Part shown: positions 29,468 through 38,333 of the stretch, piece after piece
Layout: each line of letters starts with the position of its first letter
How positions within the stretch are numbered: position 1 is the stretch's first letter
Assembly (NCBI RefSeq): GCF_000378765.1
Contig: NZ_KB905344.1
Coordinates: forward strand, 140,332 to 204,331
Origin: Psychroflexus tropicus DSM 15496
GTDB taxonomy: Bacteria > Bacteroidota > Bacteroidia > Flavobacteriales > Flavobacteriaceae
Direction: 5' to 3'
DNA length: 64,000 nucleotides
Translations under genes and position numbers: made by a program
The notes under the pieces: model-generated
Database searches by the model: none
What the model was told of the DNA's origin: nothing
Seen by the model: only the letters and a program-made list of their open reading frames with translations

Positions 29468-30547
29468 ATGAAGAGCATAAATAATGAGTTTCCTATCCTG
29501 TCCACCTACACTTATTTAAATACTCCATTTACAGGCATTCTTCCAAAGTCAGTATCCTCACAAATCTATCAGCTTGAAGAAGAGTTCAGGCTGAATGGGA
29601 GTGTTTTTACAGATAAGTACGAAAAAGGACTTATTGAAGACACCAGATTTTTAATATCAAAGATTTTCAATACCGAACTGGAAGCCGTTGGCATGCTCAA
29701 TAACTTTTCAACAGGATTAAATTTAATTTTGAACGATCTACCTGAGGGGTCTAAAGTAGTACTATTAACTCAAGATTACCCTTCGGTGAATTTACCCGTC
29801 AAGTCGAGACCTTTTGAAGTTCATGAAGTCAACATTGATTTAAACCTCTACGAAAATTTAAATCAAACATTTTCAAAGGTGAATCCTGATTATTTTCTTT
29901 TTAGTCTCTCTCAATTTATCAGTGGTTTAAAACTAGATTTAGATGAACTAAAACGACTCAAAGAAGAATTTCCTAGCGTGAGTTTTATAGCAGATGCAAC
30001 ACAATTTTGTGGAACTGAAGCTTTCGACTTTAAAAATTCTCCATTTGATGTATTTGGAACCAGCGGTTATAAATGGATGAATGCAGGACTTGGAAATGCT
30101 TTTTTTCTATTCAAACGAGATTTTTTAGAGAAGCATCAGTTCAAAACTATAGGTAGTAATTCTTTAGATGAAAAACCAGATGGTACACTTCGACCAACAG
30201 GATTTCTAGAGCCCGGACATTTTGATATCATTGCCATTGCAAGATTAAAGTATGCCTTGGAATTTCACTATAACACTCTAGGTATTGATTTTGTTGAATC
30301 TAAAATTAAAGCTATTTCTCAGCTGGCAAAATCAAAATTCTTGAATTTAGGACTTCTAGACACTTCTGTGATAGATGAAGACTCTTCACAGAATATTTTT
30401 AGCCTAAGTGGAAATGAAAATGATGTAGAAAAGCTTAAAAATGAAGGAATTCTATGCGCCTATAGAGGTGGAAGAATTAGGGTTGGCTTTCAGTACTTTA
30501 ATACTGAAAATGATTTGGATAGATTGCTTAAAGCTTTGTCAAAATAA
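29468..30547 (+). CDS. Class V aminotransferase-fold PLP enzyme
   Basis: 359 residues. The class V fold is shown by YLNTPFTGILPK at the start, DATQFCGTEAF (Asp contacting the PLP pyridine nitrogen) and the Schiff-base lysine in GTSGYKWMNAG. Substrate is not evident. The family includes cysteine desulfurases, kynureninases, and EgtE, the lyase that ends mycobacterial ergothioneine synthesis. The gene is convergent with egtD and egtB, so a C-S lyase role in that pathway is possible, though position alone supports it. Confidence 0.85.
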   Translation: MKSINNEFPILSTYTYLNTPFTGILPKSVSSQIYQLEEEFRLNGSVFTDKYEKGLIEDTRFLISKIFNTELEAVGMLNNFSTGLNLILNDLPEGSKVVLLTQDYPSVNLPVKSRPFEVHEVNIDLNLYENLNQTFSKVNPDYFLFSLSQFISGLKLDLDELKRLKEEFPSVSFIADATQFCGTEAFDFKNSPFDVFGTSGYKWMNAGLGNAFFLFKRDFLEKHQFKTIGSNSLDEKPDGTLRPTGFLEPGHFDIIAIARLKYALEFHYNTLGIDFVESKIKAISQLAKSKFLNLGLLDTSVIDEDSSQNIFSLSGNENDVEKLKNEGILCAYRGGRIRVGFQYFNTENDLDRLLKALSK

Positions 30548-30810
30548 AGTCAGTTCTAAATCTAAATTTTCTTTTTGATACTCACATTGCTTTGTTTCGC
30601 TAGCAAATTAATTTACTTATTAAGAGAACATTTCGCTTCATCCAGACAAGTTTTAGAGCTAGATGTCTGTTTTGGTTTTAAATCGATAAGAAAGGTTTTA
30701 TGCCTGCGTTTCAACTAATAAAGCCTATCTGCTATGAGAATAAATTACAGAATTATATAATTAGGAGTCCCTAAACCTTGCTGAAGCTCAATTTTCAAAT
30801 GGCTCCTCAC

Positions 30811-31779
30811 TCAGCTTTTTTTAAAGGTGTAATTTTTATAGTAACCAGTCTCGCTTTCAAACCTTCTATCTATGCTTAGATTAGCTTCTTGAGCTAACCA
30901 TTTTACGGTCTCATCATCATATTTTTGGGATATTTCAGTATGTATAGTTTCCCAAGCCTTGAATGAAATTGTGAGATTAAGATTTTTTATTTTGACTTCC
31001 TGATTAACTCTGCTAACCAGAAAACTTTTGGCAGTACCAGTTTCAGGATCATAAGTTTCCCAGTGAAAAAACGATTCTAAATCAAAATTACCTCCTAACT
31101 CTTTGTTGATACGTAGCAATAAATTTTTATTGAAAGCTTCTGTAATTCCTTTGGGATCATTGTAGGCATCAAGTACAATTTGTGGATGTTTTTTCTGGTC
31201 AAAACCCATAAAAAGTAAGTCATTAGCAGTCATATTATTTTGAATTTTTTTCAAGAATTCGATGGCATCATTATGCAATAGGTTGCCAATATTGGACCCC
31301 AAAACCAAAATAACTTTCTGCCTTTTATTGTAGCTTGATAATTGGCTTAACACATGAAAGTAGCTACCTTGTAGCAATTCAAATTTTACTTTCGGTAGTT
31401 CTTTTTCCAGGGAACTGCCAAGTTCATCCAATACATTTTGACTGATGTCGACAGGGAGATAGGTGAAATTGGCATTGATATTGGATAAATGATTGAGTAA
31501 AAGTTTAGTTTTCTTGCCATCTCCAGCCCCTAATTCAATTAGATCAAACCCCTCTTTGAGATCAAATTTTTCAGCAATTGAAGCAGACTGATATTTCAAA
31601 ATATTATACTCACAATTGGTAAGGTAATATTCTGGCATTGCCATGATGTCTTGAAATAATTTATCTCCATTTTTATCGTATATAAATTTAGAAGAGAGAT
31701 GCTTAGGGTAGGCTTGAAGTCCGTCGATTACATCCTTTTCAAAATCTGTATAGGTATTGGTTTTAGTTGTTGAATTCAT
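30811..31779 (-). CDS. egtD: L-histidine N-alpha-methyltransferase (EgtD family)
   Basis: 322 residues, normal for EgtD. The SAM-binding motif I is LIELGAGDGKKTKLLL (about 80-95). Other family stretches are PEYYLTNCEYNIL near the start, LPVDIS, and VLGSNIGNLL. EgtD methylates histidine three times to hercynine, the first step to ergothioneine. It follows egtB by 21 bases on the same strand, so the pair is an operon. No egtA or egtC is seen in the window. Confidence 0.9.
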   Translation of the reverse strand: MNSTTKTNTYTDFEKDVIDGLQAYPKHLSSKFIYDKNGDKLFQDIMAMPEYYLTNCEYNILKYQSASIAEKFDLKEGFDLIELGAGDGKKTKLLLNHLSNINANFTYLPVDISQNVLDELGSSLEKELPKVKFELLQGSYFHVLSQLSSYNKRQKVILVLGSNIGNLLHNDAIEFLKKIQNNMTANDLLFMGFDQKKHPQIVLDAYNDPKGITEAFNKNLLLRINKELGGNFDLESFFHWETYDPETGTAKSFLVSRVNQEVKIKNLNLTISFKAWETIHTEISQKYDDETVKWLAQEANLSIDRRFESETGYYKNYTFKKS

Positions 31780-31800
31780 ATTTGATTTTCATTGTCTTGA

Positions 31801-32943
31801 TTAGTTGGCAAGTCTTATTCCGCTTTGCTGCCATCTCATATCTGGGTGAAAAAAATTTCGATATGTTTTTCTGGTATGCTTGGCTGGGGTTAATGTAGAG
31901 CAGCCTCTAAGCACTTTTTGATTCACCATGAACTTTGCATTATATTCCCCTAATGCTCCAGCAGCTTTTTTATAATTTGGATAAGGAGTATAAGCACTTT
32001 CTGTCCATTCCCAGCGTTTTCCCCATTCAAATCTATCTTGAGCTATTTCCCACTCAAACTCTGTTGGAAGTCGTAAACCCTTCCATTGCGCGAAAGCAGA
32101 AGCTTCATAGTAAGAAATATGACTTAAAGGTAACTCTAAATCTAACTTTTGTAAGCCCGAGAGACTAAATTCTTTCCACTCTTCATTCATTTTATGCCAG
32201 TAAAGGGGCTTTGTGATTTGCTCACCTTGTATCCAATCCCAGGCCTCGGCATGCCATAATAAGGGATCTTTGTAGCCGTCATTCTCTATAAACTCTAAGT
32301 ATTCACCATTTGTTATCAGCTGTTTACTAATTTTGAAATTCTGTAAAAATACCTGGTGTGCTTGAGTCTCATTATCATAGCAAAAAGCATTTCCTTGGTG
32401 ACCAATTTCATAGATACCTTCATCAATTGAGATCCATCCTGAAGTGTCAGCTTCTTTTTTTTCATGTTTAAAATCTCCGTATGCTGGAAATAATGGATTG
32501 TGTCCAAAGCAATACTTGATATCCATCAACAGCAGTTCCTGATGCTGTTTTTCATGGTGAATTCCAATTTCCACAAGATTTAATACCTCATTTTGATCTG
32601 AATTTTTTTGTAGAAATTTTTCTAAAGCGGAGGTGACAAACGATCTATATTGGTAAACTTCATCAACTGTAGGTCGAGATAAATTTCCTCGATGAGTACG
32701 CATTAACCTATCTCCTTTCGTTTCGTAATAACTGTTGAACAGAAAAGGAAAATCTTTATGGTAAAGTTGATAATCAGGATCAAATTTTGTGAGAATGAAA
32801 ACTTCAAAAAACCAAGTGGTGTGAGCTAAATGCCATTTCGTAGGCGATACAAATTCAACGGGCTGGATGACAAAGTCTTCGGTCTTTAAGGGCTCACAAA
32901 GTTTCTCTGTATAAGCTCTCGTTTCAATAAATTCTTCAATCAT
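31801..32943 (-). CDS. egtB: Ergothioneine biosynthesis sulfoxide synthase (EgtB family)
   Basis: 380 residues: an N-terminal DinB-like domain and a C-terminal formylglycine-generating-enzyme (FGE) fold. Iron ligands fit the family: His in SPTKWHLAHTTWFFE and the HxxxHxE of HHEKQHQE. FNSYYE and HRGNLSRPTVDEV are typical EgtB sequence, and the FGE part has LRLPTEFEWE and LRGCS. EgtB joins hercynine to a sulfur donor with O2. The absence of egtA and egtC nearby suggests free cysteine as donor, but this is an inference. An inverted repeat lies just before the start. Confidence 0.9.
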   Translation of the reverse strand: MIEEFIETRAYTEKLCEPLKTEDFVIQPVEFVSPTKWHLAHTTWFFEVFILTKFDPDYQLYHKDFPFLFNSYYETKGDRLMRTHRGNLSRPTVDEVYQYRSFVTSALEKFLQKNSDQNEVLNLVEIGIHHEKQHQELLLMDIKYCFGHNPLFPAYGDFKHEKKEADTSGWISIDEGIYEIGHQGNAFCYDNETQAHQVFLQNFKISKQLITNGEYLEFIENDGYKDPLLWHAEAWDWIQGEQITKPLYWHKMNEEWKEFSLSGLQKLDLELPLSHISYYEASAFAQWKGLRLPTEFEWEIAQDRFEWGKRWEWTESAYTPYPNYKKAAGALGEYNAKFMVNQKVLRGCSTLTPAKHTRKTYRNFFHPDMRWQQSGIRLAN

Positions 32944-32945
32944 AA

Positions 32946-32971
32946 TTTAGTAATTGTTTGAATTTACTAAA
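32946..32971 (-). promoter_or_regulatory. Inverted repeat directly upstream of egtB
   Basis: TTTAGTAA and TTACTAAA are perfect eight-base complements ten bases apart, starting two bases upstream of the egtB ATG. Could be an operator or a hairpin masking the start. Confidence 0.4.
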
Positions 32972-33016
32972 AAAAGAGACAGAAAGAAGGGCTCTGAATA
33001 AACAATTAACCTAAGT

Positions 33017-33841
33017 TTAAATCGCCACTTTTCCTTTGATATGTGGATGTGGATCGTAATTTTCAAGAGTAAAATCTTCAAATTTAAAATCAAAAATAGA
33101 TTTAACGTTGGGATTTAGCTTCATCTGAGGTAGTGCTCTAGGAGTTCTTGAGAGTTGAAGCACCACTTGCTCAAAATGATTATTATAAATATGAGCATCC
33201 CCAAAGGTGTGTATGAAATCACCGAGTTTTAAATCGCAAACCTGGGCTACCATCATGGTGAAAAGCGCATAGGAAGCTATATTGAAAGGAACTCCTAAAA
33301 AAACATCAGCGCTTCTTTGATAAAGCTGGCAAGATAATTTTCCATCAGCAACATAGAATTGAAAAAAAGCATGACAGGGTGGGAGAGCTGCTTTTCCATT
33401 GGCAACATTGGTTTCAAATGATTCTGACGTGTCTGGTAGTACACTAGGGTTCCAGGCCGAAACCATCATTCTTCTGCTGTTCGGGTTGGTTTTTAATGTT
33501 TGAATCAATTCTTTTATTTGATCGATATCTTCAGAATTCCAATTTCTCCACTGATGACCATATACAGGTCCAAGATCTCCATCATCATTCGCCCATTCGT
33601 TCCAAATCTTCACTCCATTTTCCTGTAGAAATGAAATATTAGTTTCTCCTTTCAAAAACCAAAGCAATTCATAAATAATAGATTTGAGATGAAGTTTTTT
33701 GGTGGTTACCATGGGGAATCCTTCATTCAGGTCAAACCGCATCTGGTAACCAAACACACTTTTGGTTCCAGTACCTGTTCGATCTCCCTTTTGAACACCG
33801 TTATCTAAAATATGAGAAATTAAGTCATGATATTGTTTCAT
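33017..33841 (-). CDS. thyA: Thymidylate synthase
   Basis: 274 residues from ATG at 33841. The longer frame adds 24 unlike residues and is rejected. Family motifs include [20 protein letters not shown], the catalytic cysteine in [13 protein letters not shown], and [18 protein letters not shown]. It makes dTMP from dUMP and methylene-tetrahydrofolate; the dihydrofolate formed is recycled by FolA, also in the window. It lies between the nucleoside transporter gene and egtB on the same strand, which places two nucleotide-supply genes side by side. Confidence 0.97.
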   Translation of the reverse strand: MKQYHDLISHILDNGVQKGDRTGTGTKSVFGYQMRFDLNEGFPMVTTKKLHLKSIIYELLWFLKGETNISFLQENGVKIWNEWANDDGDLGPVYGHQWRNWNSEDIDQIKELIQTLKTNPNSRRMMVSAWNPSVLPDTSESFETNVANGKAALPPCHAFFQFYVADGKLSCQLYQRSADVFLGVPFNIASYALFTMMVAQVCDLKLGDFIHTFGDAHIYNNHFEQVVLQLSRTPRALPQMKLNPNVKSIFDFKFEDFTLENYDPHPHIKGKVAI

Positions 33842-33900
33842 AATAAGCTGTGTTTGAAGCTTAAAAATAGAAATTAATTGGTAAAGTATTTTGAAGTTTA

Positions 33901-33926
33901 GGACATTTATCAAAATAATTTTGTCC
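33901..33926. repeat. Nested palindrome upstream of thyA
   Basis: GGACA (33901-33905) and TGTCC (33922-33926) enclose a perfect palindrome CAAAATAATTTTG (33911-33923). It lies in the 122-base gap between the nucleoside transporter gene and thyA. It could be an operator or a weak hairpin; no T run follows on the minus strand. Confidence 0.35.
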
Positions 33927-33963
33927 TGAATCTTTTATAATTTATAACAGAAAACAGCTAGTA

Positions 33964-35661
33964 CTAACCTATGATCATTCCAGCAATAGTTGCAGACATC
34001 AACGAAGCTAAAGTCCCACCAATAAGAGCTCTTATTCCAAATTCTGACAATGCTTTACGTTGCCCTGGGGCCAAAGAGCCAATACCTCCAATCTGAATAC
34101 CAATAGATGCAAAATTTGCAAATCCACAGAGCATGTAGGTAGCCATGATGACAGATTTCTCATAATTAAGACTTAACACATTTGCCGTGTTTTTTAGCTC
34201 AGCAAGCTGTATGTAGCCCACAAATTCACTGGCAACTAATTTGATACCCAGGAGTTGCCCCATTAGCATGACATCTTCTTTAGCGACCCCAATTAACCAC
34301 ATTAAAGGAGCAAAGAGAGTCCCTAATATGGCCTCTAAAGAAAATTTCTCATATGGAGTGTTACTGGCCACCAGAGTATTCAGGTTAGTAAGTTCACCAA
34401 TTTTTTCAAAACCGTAGTTTATGAATGCGATAAGGGCTACGAAGACCAGGAGCATTGCAGCCACATTTGCTGCTAGCTTGAGTCCCTCTGTGGTTCCATT
34501 GGCAATAGCATCAAGAATATTAGAGCCTATTTTTTCTGATGATACTTCTACATTGGTGTTGACTTTAGCCTGCTGTGGATATAATATTTTAGAAATGACG
34601 ATAGCTCCAGGAGCAGCCATAACAGAAGCTGCTAGCAGGTGTTTCGCAAAGGCAAGCCTCATAACTGGATCATCGCCGCCCAAGAACCCGATATAGGCCG
34701 CAAGAACTCCCCCAGCTACCGTTGCCATTCCGCCAATCATAACTAAAAGAATTTCCGAACGGGTCATACGCTCCAGGTAAGCCTTGATCATCAAGGGAGC
34801 TTCTGTTTGTCCTAAAAAGATATTACCTGCAACACTTAGGCTTTCAGGCCCGGATATACCTAATAATTTAGAAAGTACCCAGGCTAGAGCGCTCACTACT
34901 TTCTGGATGATACCCAGATAAAATAAAATTGAGGTAAGTGCAGAAAAGAAGATGATTGTAGGTAAAATTTGAAAAACAAAAATATAACCGTAAGTACTGG
35001 TGTCCATCAAATCTCCTAATAGAAACTCACTACCAGCAGCTGTAAAATCTAAAATTTTGACAAAAATATTACCAACAAAATCAAATGCAGATTGTACAAA
35101 AGGAATTTTAAGGACTCCAATGGCAAGAATAAGCTGGGCTAATAATCCAAAACCTACCGTTTTCCAGTTGATGGCCTTTTTATTTTTACTTAATATATAG
35201 GCAATAAGCAATAAACTCAACATGCCCAATACGCCTCTCCAAAGACTCGTAAAACTAAAGCTTTGATTGGCGATCATTTCTTTAGGAGTAACCAGACTTT
35301 CTTCTGAAGCGACTTGTGTCGTTGATTGCTTTTTTAGCTGAATTTGAAACTGATCTGAACTTAATCTTATCAAAGAATCTGTTTCTGTAGCTATTTTAAA
35401 TTGTATGATATCCAATGACCTTAGGTAGGGAAGGAGCTGTAAGCTGTCTTTTATCACTCTAAAGTCTCCCTGGTAAAGCAGGTCTTTATTAGCATGAGTT
35501 ATACTAAATAGAGAATCACTAAAAGAAATTGTTTGCTGGTTTTCAAAATATAAGGTAGTGTCTTGATTTTCTTGTAATTCGATTTTCCAATCACCTTCCA
35601 GAGTCTGGGCAGTTAAAAACAGGGGGAGGCAAAATAATATGCCGAGAATGAAATGTCTCAT
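33964..35661 (-). CDS. Concentrative nucleoside transporter (CNT) with N-terminal periplasmic domain
   Basis: 565 residues. Residues 1-18 are a signal peptide. About 19-135 form a soluble beta-rich domain (LEGDWKIELQENQDTTLYF style, lipocalin-like outline), and the rest is a CNT permease with many membrane segments. CNT signatures include NIFLGQTEAPLMIKAYL, SEILLVMIGGMATVAGGVLAAY and the C-terminal GFANFASIGIQIGGIG. It should import nucleosides with Na+ or H+. The added domain may capture substrate in the periplasm. It is three bases after the bifunctional nuclease gene and upstream of thyA. Confidence 0.9.
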   Translation of the reverse strand: MRHFILGILFCLPLFLTAQTLEGDWKIELQENQDTTLYFENQQTISFSDSLFSITHANKDLLYQGDFRVIKDSLQLLPYLRSLDIIQFKIATETDSLIRLSSDQFQIQLKKQSTTQVASEESLVTPKEMIANQSFSFTSLWRGVLGMLSLLLIAYILSKNKKAINWKTVGFGLLAQLILAIGVLKIPFVQSAFDFVGNIFVKILDFTAAGSEFLLGDLMDTSTYGYIFVFQILPTIIFFSALTSILFYLGIIQKVVSALAWVLSKLLGISGPESLSVAGNIFLGQTEAPLMIKAYLERMTRSEILLVMIGGMATVAGGVLAAYIGFLGGDDPVMRLAFAKHLLAASVMAAPGAIVISKILYPQQAKVNTNVEVSSEKIGSNILDAIANGTTEGLKLAANVAAMLLVFVALIAFINYGFEKIGELTNLNTLVASNTPYEKFSLEAILGTLFAPLMWLIGVAKEDVMLMGQLLGIKLVASEFVGYIQLAELKNTANVLSLNYEKSVIMATYMLCGFANFASIGIQIGGIGSLAPGQRKALSEFGIRALIGGTLASLMSATIAGMIIG

Positions 35662-35664
35662 GTG

Positions 35665-36282
35665 CTAGCTTCGTTTAGATATTTCATCACGAATTTTTGC
35701 CGCTCTTTCATAGTCTTCATCATTAACGGCTTTTTCTAGAAGTTCATTTAATTTTTTAGTTGACATTTGGCTAAATTCACTCTTAAAGGAAGATTTTTTT
35801 TCTGTTTGGTCAGGTTCCTCCGTATGCTGTAGGTTTTCCGAACTGTAGATATCAGCATCTTTATTTTTATCACTTAGGTATATTCCTGCCTTGTCCAGTA
35901 TGTTTTTATAGGTGAAGATTGGAGCTTCAAATCGAAGAGCTAGCGCAATGGCATCACTTGTCCTGGCGTCTATGGTTTCTTCAACTCCGTCTCTATCGCA
36001 AACTAAACTGGAATAGAATATGCCATCTACCAACTTATGAATTATCACTTGTTTGATCACAATACCAAATCGATCTGAAAAGCTTTTAAACAAATCATGT
36101 GTGAGTGGCCTTGGTGGCTTAATTTCTTTTTCAAGTGCAATGGCAATAGATTGAGCTTCGAAAGCTCCTATGACGATAGGTAGTTGTCTGTCGCTATCCA
36201 TATCACTCAATAAAAGTGCATAAGCACCGTTTTGGGTTTGACTGTAAGAAATTCCTTTTATGCTAAGTCTAGCTAAGCTCAT
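35665..36282 (-). CDS. Bifunctional nuclease (BFN/DUF151) family protein with UvrB/C motif
   Basis: 205 residues. The BFN domain (about 1-135) has LPIVIGAFEAQSIAIALE, RPLTHDLF and IDARTSDAIALALRF. A C-terminal UvrB/UvrC-type helix pair (LNELLEKAVNDEDYERAAKIRDEISK) ends the protein; such motifs bind partner proteins. The family is reported to cut DNA and RNA. It sits three bases before the nucleoside transporter gene, which fits a nucleic-acid scavenging or turnover theme, though the protein has no export signal. Confidence 0.88.
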   Translation of the reverse strand: MSLARLSIKGISYSQTQNGAYALLLSDMDSDRQLPIVIGAFEAQSIAIALEKEIKPPRPLTHDLFKSFSDRFGIVIKQVIIHKLVDGIFYSSLVCDRDGVEETIDARTSDAIALALRFEAPIFTYKNILDKAGIYLSDKNKDADIYSSENLQHTEEPDQTEKKSSFKSEFSQMSTKKLNELLEKAVNDEDYERAAKIRDEISKRS

Positions 36283-36374
36283 ACTTCATTTTATTGAAAC
36301 CATTTGAGGCTTAATTTATCAAACTTTAACTTGCTTTTCGCCCAAAATTTAATTTAGAACTCAAACAATTATTT

Positions 36375-36425
36375 AATTAAAAAAGGCGGTCTAACTTTTA
36401 AGGACTTCTTAAAAATTAGACCGCC
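36375..36425 (-). terminator. Terminator of the etfBA operon
   Basis: An 18-base stem with one mismatch (GGCGGTCTAA at its base pairing with TTAGACCGCC; arms 36385-36402 and 36408-36425), followed on the minus strand by six T. Confidence 0.88.
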
Positions 36426-36451
36426 CTTTAAAGGGGCACAATTTATGAAAA

Positions 36452-37420
36452 TTATGAGTTATTCGCCTTAAATTCCTTCAGTTTTTCAATCAATTGAGGA
36501 ACCACTTCAAAGGCATCTCCTACAATCCCGTAATCAGCAGCTTTAAAGAAAGGTGCTTCAGGATCTGTATTGATTACTACTTTATTTTTGGATGCACTAA
36601 TACCAGCAAGATGCTGTATAGCTCCAGATATTCCAATAGCGATATAAAGATTTGTCGCCACTGGCTTACCGGTTTGCCCTACGTGTTCACCATGAGATCT
36701 CCATCCCATGTCACTTACTGGTTTCGAGCATGCGGTTGCTGCACCGAGTACATCTGCAAGTTCTTCAATCATTCCCCAATTTTCTGGACCTTTCATACCA
36801 CGACCAGCAGAAACAACAACTTCAGCATCGGCAATACTCACTTTATCTTTGTTTTTGTCAACAGACTCTACTATAATTCCAAAATTTTCATCATTCAATT
36901 CAGGAGAAAAATCTTCTTCAGAAAGTGATACTTCATTTTCTTTTAAGCCGTAAGCATTACTTGATAAACCTAAAAGCTTTACTTCAGTTGAGATAGAAGT
37001 CATATTAAAAGCTTTATTCGTAAAGGCTGTTCTTTCTACTGTAAATTCTCCATCTGTTTTCGGTAAAGCAACGACATTTGAAGCATAACCAGCATTTAAA
37101 TTAACTGATAGTAATGGTGCTAAATATTTTGCATTTGCACTTTGACTTATAACAATCACTTTGGCATCTTCTTTTTTTGAAGCCTGAGTAATCACTTCTG
37201 CGTAGGCATCTGCATTAAATTTTGATAATTTATCATGAGATACTTTTAAAACTTTTTCTACTCCGTAAGTTTTAAGTTCATCTACGCTTTCTGCATTTAC
37301 AGTAACTGCTGTTACGCTAGTCCCCATCAAATCTGCAATTCCTTTGGCATAAGAGGCAACTTCAAATGCAGCCTTCTTCAATTTGCCATTTTCTGATTCT
37401 GTATATACTAAAACTGACAT
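36452..37420 (-). CDS. etfA: Electron transfer flavoprotein alpha subunit
   Basis: 322 residues, full length. The FAD-binding C-terminal half has SAGRGMKGPENWGMIEEL, SDMGWRSHGEHVGQTGK and IGISGAIQHLAGISASK. It carries electrons from acyl-CoA and related dehydrogenases to the quinone pool through ETF:quinone oxidoreductase. It is 17 bases downstream of etfB on the same strand and ends in a long terminator. Confidence 0.96.
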   Translation of the reverse strand: MSVLVYTESENGKLKKAAFEVASYAKGIADLMGTSVTAVTVNAESVDELKTYGVEKVLKVSHDKLSKFNADAYAEVITQASKKEDAKVIVISQSANAKYLAPLLSVNLNAGYASNVVALPKTDGEFTVERTAFTNKAFNMTSISTEVKLLGLSSNAYGLKENEVSLSEEDFSPELNDENFGIIVESVDKNKDKVSIADAEVVVSAGRGMKGPENWGMIEELADVLGAATACSKPVSDMGWRSHGEHVGQTGKPVATNLYIAIGISGAIQHLAGISASKNKVVINTDPEAPFFKAADYGIVGDAFEVVPQLIEKLKEFKANNS

Positions 37421-37437
37421 AATATTATTTTTTAATG

Positions 37438-38184
37438 TTATATAGCTTTTGCTTCGTTATGAAGTAAATCTATCAATCTATCTAAATTCTCTGCATCTAT
37501 CATAGTGACTTCACCCTTAGGATCTGGCTTTCTAAACATTTTAGCTTGAGTTTGTTTTTCACCGGAAACAGGTTCAACCACATTTAAGGGTTTTTTTCTA
37601 GCCATCATAATACCCCTCATGTTAGGGATTTTAAGATCGCTTTCCTCTACAAGTCCTTTTTGTCCACCAATAACTAAAGGCAAACTTGATTTTAGTGTTT
37701 CTTTACCACCATCAATTTCTCTAACAGCAGTTGCAGTATCACCTTCAACCTCTAGGCTTACGCAGGTGTTAATAAAATTAGCACCGATTAACTTAGCTAA
37801 CATTCCTGGAACCATTCCACCATTATAATCTATAGACTCTCTCCCTGCAATGATTAAGTCGTAATTGCCTTCCTTGGCTACGTTAGCTAACTCTTTAGCA
37901 ACTTGAAAACCATCTAATGGTTCAGCATCTACTCTATGTGCAGTATCTGCTCCAATTGCTAAAGCTTTCCTTATGGTAGGTTCTGTGTCCTTACCACCAA
38001 CAGTGACAACATCTACTGTCGCGCCTTGTTTTTCTTTAAACCACATGGCACGAGTTAAACCAAACTCGTCGTTTGGATTGATAACAAACTGAACTCCATT
38101 AGTATCAAATTTTGTATCCTCTTCAACAAAATTGATCTTTGATGTCGTATCAGGAACGTGACTAATACAAACTAATATTTTCAT
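37438..38184 (-). CDS. etfB: Electron transfer flavoprotein beta subunit
   Basis: 248 residues. ILVCISHVPDTTSKINF, NPNDEFGLTRAMWFKE, GRESIDYNGGMVPGMLA and the VGGKDTEPTIRKALAIGAD stretch are ETF-beta features (AMP-binding subunit). It heads the etfBA operon, with a TATATTTG -7 element at 38212-38219, and is divergent from pdhB. Confidence 0.96.
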   Translation of the reverse strand: MKILVCISHVPDTTSKINFVEEDTKFDTNGVQFVINPNDEFGLTRAMWFKEKQGATVDVVTVGGKDTEPTIRKALAIGADTAHRVDAEPLDGFQVAKELANVAKEGNYDLIIAGRESIDYNGGMVPGMLAKLIGANFINTCVSLEVEGDTATAVREIDGGKETLKSSLPLVIGGQKGLVEESDLKIPNMRGIMMARKKPLNVVEPVSGEKQTQAKMFRKPDPKGEVTMIDAENLDRLIDLLHNEAKAI

Positions 38185-38211
38185 GATTTCGAATTTTTTA
38201 TCTTAGGTATA

Positions 38212-38219
38212 CAAATATA
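38212..38219 (-). promoter_or_regulatory. -7 element of etfBA
   Basis: Minus strand TATATTTG, a full TAnnTTTG match, 27 bases before the etfB ATG. Confidence 0.5.
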
Positions 38220-38298
38220 GTAGTTTTAGCCAATAAATACTATGCATGCATAATAAAATTTTTATAAGATTCTTATAGTGTATAGAAATTTGAATTAC

Positions 38299-38306
38299 TA
38301 TTTTTG
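38299..38306 (+). promoter_or_regulatory. -7 element of pdhB
   Basis: TATTTTTG matches TAnnTTTG, 27 bases before the ATG. Confidence 0.45.
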
Positions 38307-38333
38307 TGATTCTTTAAAAGTAAATTTAAATAG

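Noticed and set aside
30650-30663. GTTTTAGAGCTAGA, identical to the start of a well-known Cas9 guide scaffold/repeat
   Set aside because: Only one copy, no spaced repeats, no anti-repeat partner and no cas gene nearby. It lies in a 6-base hairpin in ordinary intergenic DNA, so it is a chance match.
36494-36928. 144-residue plus-strand frame opposite etfA
   Set aside because: Shadow of a well-conserved coding region; composition has no protein-like pattern.
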